NCBI GenBank assembly: GCA_025765595.1
Contig: JAIVFH010000026.1
Coordinates: 124,001 to 188,000 of the forward strand
DNA length: 64,000 bases
From: Obelidium mucronatum
Lineage: Eukaryota; Chytridiomycota; Chytridiomycetes; Chytridiales; Chytriomycetaceae
Reading direction: 5' to 3'
Both the position numbers and the translations under genes were made by a program. Shown piece by piece: positions 1 through 10,247 of this stretch (position 1 is its first letter; each line of letters starts with the position of its first letter). The notes under the pieces were generated by a model. The model ran no database searches, was not told the origin of the DNA, and worked only from the letters and a program-made list of their open reading frames with translations.

Positions 1-2
1 AT

Positions 3-329
3 TTAATGACCGAATCCACCGAACCAGTCATTTTGCCAGTAGATGACGCTGCTCTTTTCCTTTATATTTGTCCAGACATGCGGTTCTTCCATTTCGCAGG
101 CAAAGTAGAGGTATTCTGAGTCATAGAGCATCTTTGCTCTTGTCTTGAAACGCGGTTTGGGTTTGGAAGCATCTCCGGTAATATCCACGAATTCAGACGT
201 CCAAGGAGCCAAAGTCCATGGGAAAGTGTCGAGTTTTCCGTTGACTGGCGGTGGTGTTGACGTGAAGTACGCAGAGTACAGTGGCGGCCCGGGTAGATCA
301 ATGTTCATTTTTCCAACCAAATTTGTCAT
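3..329 (-). CDS. CBM9-like carbohydrate-binding domain protein (partial, runs off left edge)
   Basis: This is the 5' part of a minus-strand gene whose ATG is at 329. The protein shows the start of a CBM9-like beta-sandwich: PPVNGKLDTFPWTLAPW, then FVDITGD, YDSEYLYFACEMEEPHVW and YWQND. These match the N-terminal half of bacterial and fungal CBM9-like (DOMON-type) domains, which bind sugars and are usually secreted. No signal peptide is evident. The frame reaches a stop at 3-5, but homologues continue well beyond YWQND. A donor-like GT just after the codons for ND (about position 24) suggests an intron there, with the rest outside the window. A broken relative, fused to a WSC domain, lies at about 55.65-56.4 kb. 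The family call is moderately sure; the function is inferred. Confidence 0.6.
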   Translation of the reverse strand: MTNLVGKMNIDLPGPPLYSAYFTSTPPPVNGKLDTFPWTLAPWTSEFVDITGDASKPKPRFKTRAKMLYDSEYLYFACEMEEPHVWTNIKEKSSVIYWQNDWFGGFGH

Positions 330-619
330 CAAGTTTTTACTCTTCTTAAGCTCTTGTTAATATTATGAATGAAAGAAAAGGAATTGATTATTTTTCGTTG
401 TTCTATTTTAAGTCACCCCTTTTACCAAATTTTGCAACTTTCCCTTCCAGAAAACACCTCGTCGCAATTCTGGTTTCAATAACCCAAAAAAAGAAAGAGA
501 AGCAGCCAGAGAGTCAGAGAGAGTGAACGATCGCCAAGCCCTGCTCGTCAAAAGAAACTCGGCAAAACTGTAGATCTTTTTTTGTTTTGACAACCGGAAT
601 CGTCATCATCACCAGTATT

Positions 620-2369
620 ATGAGGAAATCTGGAACAACTCCATCGGAAAACTTACCGCCCGTGCGGCAACCCTCAGCCATTTCTCGGAAAGGCGGTGGC
701 GTTGGAACTGCTGGTGTATTATCTCCAACCTTGAATCAAACGACAACATTGGGGGGAAATAGCGGCGCCAAGCCGTCCATTCGAGCTTCCCGTGGAAGCG
801 CGCGGACGTCAATAATCAACATGGATCCCTCGATTCTCGAAAAAGAAGTGGAAATATTGAATCTCGCAGCAAAGAAATTGGATACGCCAGCTGGATTCAT
901 GTCAAGCACAAACACACTTGTTGCAACCACAGCAACAGCAGCATTGGGGCAAAAGGGCACTGTGAAAGGAGCCAAAGTAAATCATGGAATCTCGAATGAT
1001 CAGCCGAAACCAAAAGTAGGAAATCGACTAGAATTACCTCTTGCTGTGAAACGACCAACATCAGCCCCCAACGTGAACAATATCGCGGAAGGGGCTGCTG
1101 TGGCTCCAGAGGTGGAGGAAGCTCAAATTAACGCCAACTTTATGGGAAACAATTTGCGGTCCAAGAAACAAATCAAACAGTCTGCTGCAGCAGGGAATCT
1201 TAAATCATGTGGTATGCGAGCATTACCCTTTTTTTGTTTTGTGTCTTTTCTATTTTCAAGCAACAAAAAGCTTACGGGTGTCAGAAAAAGTACACACTTT
1301 CACTCTACAGGATTTCACAATTCGCGAGCAGATTGGAAAAGGCGCGTTCGCAAGAGTCCATGTTGTCAAATTTAACCGGCAAGACTACGAAACAAGCATA
1401 AACATGACCACTAAACAATTCTCGAAAACATATGCGATTAAGTCGCTACGGAAGGCGGACATTGTAAAAACCAAACAAATCAAGCACGTCATGAGTGAAA
1501 AGAATATCCTCAATATGCTCAAGAGTCCTTTTATTGTAGAGTTGGTGACAACGTTCCAAGACCAAAAGCACTTGTATCTCGTTTTAGAGTATATCCCTGG
1601 AGGAGATATGTTTAGCCATATTCGAAAACACATACGGTTCCAGGAAGCGGTTGCGAAATTCTATACATGCGAGATTATTCTGGCGCTGGAGTATATACAT
1701 TCAAAAGATGTCATCTATAGAGATTTGAAGCCAGAGGTGAGGAGGATTTTTTCCATCATGTCATTTCAGAAGTTCTCATAGATTTGGGTTCTTGAATAGA
1801 ACATTCTTATCGACCCTCGGGGCCACATAAAAATAGCGGATTTTGGTTTCGCAAAAGTAATCCCCCGAAATCATGCAACAACATTCTGTGGCACTCCTGC
1901 ATACATGGCCCCTGAAATCATTCTAAAAATGGGATACACAAAGGCAGCTGACTGGTGGAGCCTTGGAACCGTCTGCTACGAACTGATGGCAGGTTATTCT
2001 CCCTTCCAAGCAGAAAGCCCCTTAAAAATATATGAACGGATCCTCAACTACGAGCTCCGATGGAGTTCCCAAATCGGAGAAACAGGACGAGATTTGTTGA
2101 GCAAGATCCTCGAAAGCCAACCAAACAAGCGGCTTGGCATGTACGGCGCCAAGGAAATCAAATCTCACCCTTGGTTTCGTGGAATCAATTGGAAAGAGGC
2201 AGAGATGCTCCAAATTCCGGTTCCTTTTGTACCGGATATTGAATGTGATGGGGATATCAGGAATTTCGATATATATACAGATCAGAGTTCGGTGATTACA
2301 ATGCAGAATGGAACAATGGAGTTGACGAGTGAGGATAACTTGTATGATGGGATGTTTCCTGACTTTTGA
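620..2369 (+). CDS. AGC-family protein kinase, PKA catalytic subunit-like
   Basis: Three exons (620-1211, 1285-1736, 1800-2369) join in phase to give about 537 residues. A low-complexity N-terminal region of roughly 200 residues precedes a complete kinase domain: glycine loop GKGAFARV, VAIK-type lysine in YAIKSLRK, catalytic loop YRDLKPEN, DFGFAK, activation-loop TFCGTPAYMAPE and DWWSLG. The protein ends FPDF, the short FxxF hydrophobic motif typical of cAMP-dependent kinase catalytic subunits, which lack the phosphorylated extension seen in PKB or PKC. The second intron falls between YRDLKPE and N, the same place as in the kinase at 10.2-12.6 kb, so the two are likely related. All catalytic residues are present, so it should be active. 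A role in cAMP signalling is inferred from family only; PRKX-like kinases cannot be excluded. Confidence 0.85.
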
Positions 2370-2667
2370 GAGCCCATATATATACACTTTTTTTTCTGCC
2401 TTGGTGTAAAAGAAAAGCACTACTGCTGGTCAAAACAACAAGTGTCTCATTATTCAATCAAGTTTATTGGAAATTATCCTCAAATCAACGTATGAACCAA
2501 CTCAAAAACAACCCAGATCTGAGAGGTACTCAAACCAGACCCCATATCAGACGGTAAAATCTAATAGAAGCTCTCTTTGACGACCCCGAATAGCGGCCTT
2601 TGAAGAGTTTGCCCTCTTTGGCAGCCCTCGAACACAGGCCCACAGTACAACAACAGCGCCAGTTCAA

Positions 2668-3502
2668 ATGGACAACGCCAAGTTTGCAAAACTATGCCGA
2701 GACTCTGGCCTGGTCGATAATATAAGTCTCTCGCTGATTGATGTGGACATTATCTTTGCCAAATGCAAGCAAGTCGGGAAGCGGAAGCTATTTTATGCCG
2801 ATTTTCAGCGTGCCTTGAGAGAGATTGCGGATACGAGACAGTGCGATATTGATCATGTTGTTGCGATGGTTGTGACGGCTGCGCCTGAGCTGAATGGAAC
2901 AGTTAAGTCGACACTGTTTCTTGGCAAATTGAAGGAGGATTGGCACTTTTCAAATAATTGGAGAAAAGTTTGGACTCTTTCCGATACGATATCTCGAGGC
3001 GACTCGATGGAATTATGTTGAGGCTCTTCGGTTTTGTTCCTGTGTGGACGACTGTTGGCATTGTTTGGGCGAGCACTGGAAAACTTACACATCCCCCAAA
3101 AGAAACAACTTATATACCTTTATACAGATTCCTCAAGTAACCGAACTGATTGAAAAACTCACCGACACGAGTCTCTACACGGGTACACACAAGGCCCGCT
3201 TCGATCCAGTCACCGGCCAAGGCCTTGGCTTAGATGGCCGAGAACCAGTGAATCCCACAGCCAATTTATCATCGATTGTATCTCGGCACAACACTGCCAG
3301 AACGCTTGGTTCAAAGGCTCTTCCGACGCCTCATGCGTCTCATCCTTCGAGCCCAACATCTCCAGTGAGATATTCAGAGGATCAAGGGGGGAGAGAAAGC
3401 GTGTTTGATCGGTTGAATAATGTGAGCACGTTCACGGGAACGCATAAGCATCGGTTTAATGAGGATGGTACTGGGAGAGGGAAAGCAGGGAGGGAGGATT
3501 GA
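2668..3502 (+). CDS. TPPP / p25-alpha family protein
   Basis: Two exons (2668-2901 and 3128-3502) encode about 202 residues. The N-terminal part resembles the EF-hand-like p25-alpha core (FAKLCRDSGL, then DVDIIFAKCK and FQRALREIA). The C-terminal part carries the p25-alpha hallmark LTDTSLYTGTHKARFD, repeated in weaker form as FTGTHKHRFNEDGTGRGKAG. TPPP proteins bind and bundle microtubules, and in protists and basal fungi the family tracks with flagella. The splice was chosen because ACA|GTTAAG and TATACAG|ATT are both phase 0 and join the two conserved blocks. The 226-nt intron is long for this window. A tubulin-associated or axonemal role is inferred. Confidence 0.85.
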
Positions 3503-3750
3503 AGAAGCATACAATGCGGAATTTCGCTGTCTCTCTTTTTTCACAGAAGGAGAATTGGAAGGTTAATGTGGGTGTGCGTGAGAGTGATGGTATGAACGAG
3601 GGATTGTATCTATTGGTTGACTATAAGAAAAAAAAAACTAGAATTAAAATCATTCAACACCAAGACGTTTTGTAATATTCAGTTACGACCAAAGCTCCTT
3701 CCCCACGAGTTTGCTTATCTATTGAATCTTTTTCAGAAGAAAAAAAAACA

Positions 3751-4949
3751 ATGGGCGAAAAGAAACGTGAAGTCGATCAACTCAAGGTCCAGTGTTTCTC
3801 CTTAATTATAAGTCTTTCTTCGCGTTAATCAAGGCGTGAACTCTATTTTGTTTATATCCAGGCGTTCCTTGGAGGTGGCTGCGGTGGTATCGCCAATGTC
3901 CTAGCTGGTCAACCTTTTGATACCTTGAAGGTCCGGATGCAAACTGCCGCTCCTGGTCAATACACCGGGCTTGCTGACTGCTTTCGAAAGACTATTGTGC
4001 GTTTTGATGTTTTAAACTCCTGTGTCTGTGAACACTGGAACTGATTGTTGAAACTATCTATCTTATATTTCCGGTCAGGCTAAGGACGGATTAAAAGCTT
4101 TGTACCGAGGAGTCAGTGCTCCCTTAATCGGAGTTACTCCGATGTGGGCCCTCTCATTCTGGTATGAACTCGTCAATAGTTGGGTTAGACTTACCCCTTC
4201 ACTATTCAAAAGGTCCTACGACTTGGGCCAACGTATCGTATGGGCGGCAACTCCAAACAGAAAATCCAAGGATCTCTCAATGGCCGAGTTTGCTTTCGCT
4301 GGTGGTTTTTCTGGATGGGCAACCACAATCATCACTGTGCCAATGGAACGCGTTAAAGTAATCTTGCAGACTCAGGATCAAGTTAAGGGAGGTGTGAAGT
4401 ACAAGGGCATGATAGATGCTGGTGTTGGTGTATTCAAGGAAGGTCCTGTGAAACGCATTTTTTTTGTCAGTTTCTGTGAACTGACTGTCGCCATAGGCGG
4501 ATTTGGAAGCTTGTACCGAGGAACTATCGCTACCATGGCGAGAGATGTACCTGGATCTGCTGCATAGTATGTGATCTTCCTACTAAAATATCTCGCTGCT
4601 AAACATACGAAAAAAAAACAGCTTCGTTGCCTACGAATACTTTTACCGTCTGCTGAAAAAAGAAGGCCAAAGTATGTCTATTGGAGCCACATTGTTTGCT
4701 GGAGGAATGTCTGGAGTCGCCATGTGGTCGATTGCCATCCCCCCTGATGTGATCAAGTCTCGAATCCAAGCGTCACCAGCCGGAACTTACAAAGGATTTG
4801 TCGACTGTGCAGTCAAGATGGTGGCTCAGGAAGGTCCTACTGCTTTGTTCAAGGGATTGGGACCAGCATTGTTGCGTGCGTTCCCAGCGAATGCGGCTGG
4901 ATTCTTGGGTCGTGCTGCTGGGCTTGAGCTGATGCACCAAATGTGGTAG
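3751..4949 (+). CDS. Mitochondrial carrier, carnitine/acylcarnitine type
   Basis: Five exons (3751-3786, 3862-3996, 4079-4442, 4497-4566, 4622-4949) join in phase to give 310 residues, the usual carrier size. The three repeats are visible: [25 protein letters not shown] and [11 protein letters not shown], each a PxD/ExxK/R signature at the end of an odd-numbered transmembrane helix, with G-rich even helices between. The third signature, PPDVIKSR, is characteristic of carnitine/acylcarnitine carriers (yeast Crc1, human SLC25A20), which move acylcarnitines across the inner mitochondrial membrane for beta-oxidation. Ornithine carriers are the main alternative because they are close relatives. 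The third intron starts with GTCCTG, a weak donor, but it is the only choice that restores [12 protein letters not shown]. Confidence 0.82.
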
Positions 4950-6433
4950 ATTTTATGTGCCAATTTGAAAATAAAAACAGCTTTGATAAAGGATTGCTTT
5001 TTTCTATCAACAAGTTTTAGGTTTGCCCAAGCTTAAGTTACTTTGTATTATTTCACTTGTATATGGTTGACGGAGCTTCGAGAATCGGTGTCAGAGTTCC
5101 ATGCAAGTCTGTCATACGTCCGGCGCCATACACCAGCCCTAAGAACCCCTTCACATCAGCAAGTCTGTTGTTTGTCTGTTTACAAACAACAAAAACAAAT
5201 ATTATTCCACTTGACATGGGCACCCTGATAAAAGAAACAGACTTCAGAGCAGTAAACTTTGCTTTTGCTCAAATCAATATCCAACTTGGTCAGAGGAGAC
5301 TCTGGTTCCAATAATTGCCAAACTTCAAAGTGAATTCATGGTATTATATGGGAGAGCTTTTTGAATTTTGAATTGATGGCGGTGGATTTGGAACAGTTGT
5401 CATTGAGCCTTTGAGCAGACTTGCACCACTGGCACACACTCTCAAGATTGCATTACGAGTCCACCTTTCCATTTCTTAACAAACTGTACCAAAGCAGCGC
5501 TCTATCGTTTCTGGCCCCAACACACAAAATGTCTTTAAAGCGCAGAACTCTATGGAAACTTTCGATGAGCCTGACAGCGATGCTCAATCTTCAAATTCAA
5601 TGTACTTACGGCATTCCAGACTTACTCTACTCCCATCAGATCTATGGGGACGAGACTGCTATTAAAATTAAAGTCGGATGTGCTTTTATCAACTATCAAC
5701 ACTGGACGGACCGCTAGAACGGCTCTACACATCAAGCCTCCAACAGGGGGCTTTGTTCACATTGTTTTCGGCATTTGCTTCTGACCGGAAACAGTCAGTG
5801 TCATGGAATGCCCGTTATACCCGCTGTCCTTTGTTTCCACAAGCGAGGTCTCAACTAATTCTCCCAATGCCATTGAGCCAGAGAGTGTTGCGCGCTGTGG
5901 TTGGAGCCTACAATGGAACTGCACAAACGCAAATGCATATATCCTGACAATACAATTATTGGAACTGAGGTATCGATGTATATAAAGTCAAAGTGTTTTG
6001 CAGGGGAATCTGTTTTTGATCCAACATATTCCAGGGACACCTGTGAGCACGAAGATGGTATTTGCTGTATTCTTGGCGACTTGAGATGAGTTTCCACTTT
6101 TCATCTTCCATGATTGTCAAGAGTCACTCGCCCAGAGTCCTCCTAGTATCACCTGCAGATGCTGACGAGTCTGCAGATGTTTGAGTTCTACATCACTTGA
6201 AGTATTTTGGAATGCATTATTTATCTGAATTAATAAAGCGGACAATTTTGGATTGTAATCGGTGTTTCAAGTTCATGTTCCAGTTGGTTATCCACACCAC
6301 AGAGTACAGGCCGTCAGTGATTTGATAGAGCTCGGAATGAAACTCCAAAATGACTGGTTTTTTTTGACTAATTGAATTTTATTATTAGATTCTTTCTGCA
6401 AGCGGTTCTGTTCCCAAGTAAGAATCCCCCAAA
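4950..6433 (+). other. Gene-poor stretch with a possible decayed coding relic
   Basis: No complete gene was found. At 5529-6089 short open stretches in different frames look protein-like, among them DSDAQSSNSMYLRHSRLTLL, then ARCGWSLQWNCTNANAYIL, then a possible intron ending TTTTGCAG at about 6003, then DTCEHEDGICCILGDLR and a stop. Stops and frame changes interrupt them. A small secreted Cys-rich protein with missed introns, or a pseudogene, would both fit. I see nothing in 6090-6433. Confidence 0.25.
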
Positions 6434-9402
6434 ATGGAGAGGTTATCAGCAATGCTCCAACGGAAAGAGCAAGAGCTCTTACTCCAAAAGGAGAGAGAAG
6501 CAGCCGAGAACAATGGCCAATCGACGCTAGAGCTCAAGCTGAAGATCCAACAGGTATAAACTTGTCAAGGTTGAAATGAAACCTCTTGGTTTGTCATTAA
6601 ACGAAATGGACACCACCCCCTCAACAGACTCTAAAGGAGAGACAGGCGCAGGATCAACTTGATCTTCTTTCAGTCACAGCTTCTCCAAAGCAAACGAGAT
6701 CCAATGTGTTGGGTCTGTTGGCTCGACGGGTCAACAACACTGCCAGTCCATTACCACCATCACAGCAGGCGGATGTTCCTTTGCAATCAAATCTTGTCGA
6801 CATTCGAAGGCCCTCGATCGATGTTTTCATGGCGAATGAAGAAGCGTTGCGGAACAATACTGTTGGGTTGGCGCAGGATGACATTATACGGAAGCCAGTG
6901 GCAGTAGAAGCGAAAGAGAACATTGTGGATCATTTTAAGCGACTCAGCGGTTTGAATGAGGATGGAAAGAAGATCGTTGTGGAGGAACCTGTGGCCATGA
7001 CTGAAGAATTGCAGCAAGACCCACAACAATCCAAAGAACAACAAATGGGAGAAGAAATGCCTGAAGTCGTATTCCCTAGCAGAACTACAAGTAAATCTAA
7101 AACTGCGGCGGCGGCTGTGGCTTCTGGCGGGGATTCTGCTGGATCAGTGTTGCCTCAAGTGAAACCTATTTCTCGGAAGGGGTTCATGACACTCAAAAGT
7201 GGAGCCTGGGGGGCCTTCAAAGCAGAGGACGGGAAGCTGCTACAGACTGCTATAACTGAAGAAGATATTGATACTGGCTCGGACAGTGAAGAGTCAATAA
7301 CAGCCAGTAGCAAACTACGCCACCCCGGACTCCGGTTGCTGATGCTACCACAGCCCGTCATCATACCAAAACGAGCGGAACGAGCTTTAATCACCGAAGG
7401 GTCCTGCTTGGACAGTCGCAACAATTTCAAGCCTCAAGGAGTGCTACCTATTTCTTTTCAACGATATCCTTCTAATTACAAAGCCATACGAGCGGCGATC
7501 TTCCAAGCGCATATACTTTAAGCCACTCACCATAATCAACCTACAATCCGCCACATTTACATTCAACGACCCGAAATCCAGACACCCCAACAACGGTCTA
7601 CTGTTGATTGACCAAGAAACAAGACACAAGATTGAAACAGTCGTTTCCAGGACTTTTGAAGCGCATCCAGTGAAATCGATTTCGTATTTGATATCGAAAG
7701 GGATATTTCCGAGGACGCCTTCGGCTGTGGCAACGTTTCTGTTGACGACACCGCGGTTATCCAAGATTGCGTTGGGGAAATTCTTGGCGCTTCAATCGCA
7801 TGCATTGATTCTGCAGTCTTATATGCGGTTTCTTAATTTTAATAATATGGATCTGGTTCCTTGCTTTCGAATGCTGTTGTGTTGCTTTCGGCTTCCAACG
7901 GATGAGAGTGATAAGGTATCTATATGTTTTATGGTCTTTATAACGGTCACGGTTTTAATCGTTTTTTTTTAAATCCAACAAAGGTTGACATTATAATCGA
8001 TGCATTTGTCGATCGCTGGCTTCAATGCAACCCAAAATCACTCGCCAAAATCCTACCCCCATTCAACCCAAACAACCACCACCACCACCAAAACCACCCC
8101 AACGCATCCAAACCTTTACCCGCGCCACCAACAACAACAACCCCATCTCCACCTCCCCCAACCCGCCACTGGCAACACGACGCTGTCCGTCAAGTAGTAT
8201 TCGGCCTCTTGGCCCTCGACTTTGAAGTGCACTACGCCCAAGCCAGTATCAAAGAAGAAACCGTATTCCTGAACCGGTTCCTAACATCCCTGCTCCCACA
8301 ACTCCAACTATCCCTACGGAACCGCCCCGACACGGCACATATCAGTGCCACGACCTGTGAAAAGACGCACCGCGAGGCGCTGTGTCATATCTTTAATAGC
8401 ATTGTGGATGAACGGTTGGATATGGGTGAAGTGAGTGGTGATAAAATCGTGGGCGCGTTTAATAGCTCGTTGTATTGGATATTCACTGTTGAAGGTGGTG
8501 GTGGTGGTGGTGGTGGTGCGTCAACAACGGAATCAACTGATTCACCTAACCCCACATCTTCCTCGTTACCAACACCAAGCGTTGAACCATCAGCACCACC
8601 ACCACAGCCACCCCCATTCACAACAACAACACCGTTCCTGAACCTTACAGAAGGAGACTTGAGTCCACTCATCACGTTACGCATCAGTCAACCTGTACCC
8701 GGCTTGCAGATCCAAGTCAGCGGGGTAGACGTTGTTGCTGAGCCGGCTATTTTGGATTTCCGGCAAGTTGCTTGCGTGGGGTTCCGGGTGCGTGGGTTGA
8801 GTTCGGGGAGGAAAGTGTTGTTGTTTACGAGACGGTTTAATGATGATGTGCTTGGTGGTGGTGGTGGTGGTGCTGGTGGGAGGAGTGAAGTTGATGTTGA
8901 AGGGGGAAGGGGTCTTGAGAATCCAGCGGGGTTGGGTGTGTTGGTGGAGCCTGCGTGGTTAAAGTATCGGTTTGTAGTGGATCAGAATAATATCGGCGTT
9001 GGAGGGGCTGGTGGTGGTAGTGGTGGTGATGTTGTTGGTGTTGCTGGTGGCGCTGAATCTCAAGGGTCTGAGCATGTTCAGGTTTTGGCTGTTGCGAATG
9101 AAGAAGCTTTTGGGGAGTGGGAGGAGACTGTTCAGAGTTTAAAGAGTGTGAGTAAGGATACCATGACGTTGGCAGGGAATAATCCGTATGGAACTATTGG
9201 CGGGGATCGGGGTGGTAGTGGTAGTGGTGGTCAACAGCAACAAACAGAGAAAGTTATGGCATCGCAGCTTGATAGTGCGGGTGGCAGTATGAACCTGGAA
9301 TTGGACGAACGGATCCAAAAGTTGAGAGCAGCTATGCTTGGGAAAGATCAGCCTCTATCGCGATCGGACTTGTTGAAGCAGATCGGGGCAGTAGCAGAGT
9401 GA
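6434..9402 (+). CDS. Divergent Sec7-domain protein with an upstream PH-like segment
   Basis: Exons 6434-6553, 6628-7915 and 7984-9402 can be supported. The N-terminus is a short charged coiled coil. A PH-like stretch follows (ALITEG, then ECYLFLFNDILLITKP), then a Sec7-like domain: FPRTPSAVATFLLTTPRLSK, IALGKFLALQSHALILQSYM, LLCCFRLPTDESDK, and after the intron VDIIIDAFVDRWLQCNP. Sec7 domains are guanine-nucleotide exchange factors for Arf GTPases and act on Golgi and endosome membranes. The catalytic glutamate normally sits in FRLPGE; here the motif is LPTDE, so activity is uncertain. The C-terminal half has long Gly, Pro and His runs and no domain I recognise. The frame changes by +1 inside the PH-like segment near 7438-7441. 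Either a base is wrong there, or a 31-nt intron (7411-7441 at most) exists. Confidence 0.6.
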
Positions 9403-9464
9403 CCATCAGTGGTTGAATAAAAGAAAGATTGCATTTAACTTTTACGACATATTTCTCAATAAAA

Positions 9465-9893
9465 TGAGCCTCCTTCGACCGCTGCGAAACACTTTCACTC
9501 GCCAGCACCAAGCGCTTCTCGACCGCCCCCCTCACTCGAGCCGCTTCGCACGCCCACGATGACCACCACCACCACGAGGGCGGCGGTGAACCCGCTGGCT
9601 ACTTTCTTGCTGATCCGGGAAACAAAAAGGTCAAATACTTTTGGGAGCCCGTCTTTGTGTGGGGATACCTGGGCGGCACGGCGCTGTTCCTGACGGCTTA
9701 TGCTTTTTCGCCAAACAAATCGTGCGTTTTTTTTTTTCTTTCTGTTTGTTGTGGTTGGAGAGTGTGCGATAGAAATCTAACCTTGGATGGGAAAAAAAAA
9801 ACAAGGCCTTCGCAAGTCGCTAAAATCGAAGCACACAAGAGAATCGCGGAAAGTGGAGAGACGTTTGGTTGGCCACTTCCACCTAATGGTTGA
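9465..9893 (+). CDS. Probable complex I ESSS-type (NDUFB11-like) accessory subunit
   Basis: Two exons (9465-9721 and 9806-9893) give 114 residues. The N-terminus is Arg/Ser rich and lacks acids (MSLLRRCETLSLASTKRFST), as in mitochondrial presequences. A HHHH-acid linker comes next, then KYFWEPVFVWGYLGGTALFL with one transmembrane helix, and a charged tail, EAHKRIAESGETFGWPLPPN. Length, a single helix preceded by an aromatic patch, and an Ala/Glu-rich matrix or intermembrane tail fit the ESSS subunit of NADH dehydrogenase. Sequence identity in this family is low, so other small inner-membrane subunits remain possible. The intron was placed so that TC|G CCT TCG CAA keeps the frame. Confidence 0.5.
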
Positions 9894-10247
9894 GTGTCCC
9901 TTTTTTTTTTTTTTTTTTTTTTTTTTGTGTCTTGTTCCAACTGATAAGTTTACAATTTCACAGTGCAAGCAAAGTAAGCTGGCGATTTAAAGTGGAACTC
10001 ATTTGTTTGATAAGGGAATAAAAAGTCTCTTGTTTAAAAAGGAAAAACTATTGTCTTTAAGTCTTGTACTTTTTATTCCAAATAGACTGAGGGAAATATA
10101 AACTAAGTGCATTGCAACAAATATAGTATAAGAAAAGCTTTGATAATGATAGGTTAGCTCGTTTGGTGGTGGTGACTGGGGTGCAAGTACAGAAAACAGA
10201 AACGTAAAGAAACAAAACCAAAAAAAAAAAGAACGGTCCCAACTTTT
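9894..10247. other. Intergenic, convergent genes
   Basis: This is the 3' region between two convergent genes. It holds a run of 26 T at 9901-9926 and AT-rich sequence with an ATAAAA-like signal at about 10018. I see no gene. Confidence 0.6.

Noticed and set aside
7680..7740. Loss of the Sec7 catalytic glutamate at TPSAVATFL (against TPEEIARFL)
   Set aside because: The glutamic finger of cytohesins is in the later FRLPGE motif, so this position is not the catalytic one; the revised finding concerns FRLPTDE.
9465..9545. Frameshift in the small complex I-type gene
   Set aside because: An early misreading of the bases; the sequence CGACGCTGCGAA keeps one open frame from the ATG at 9465 to the intron.
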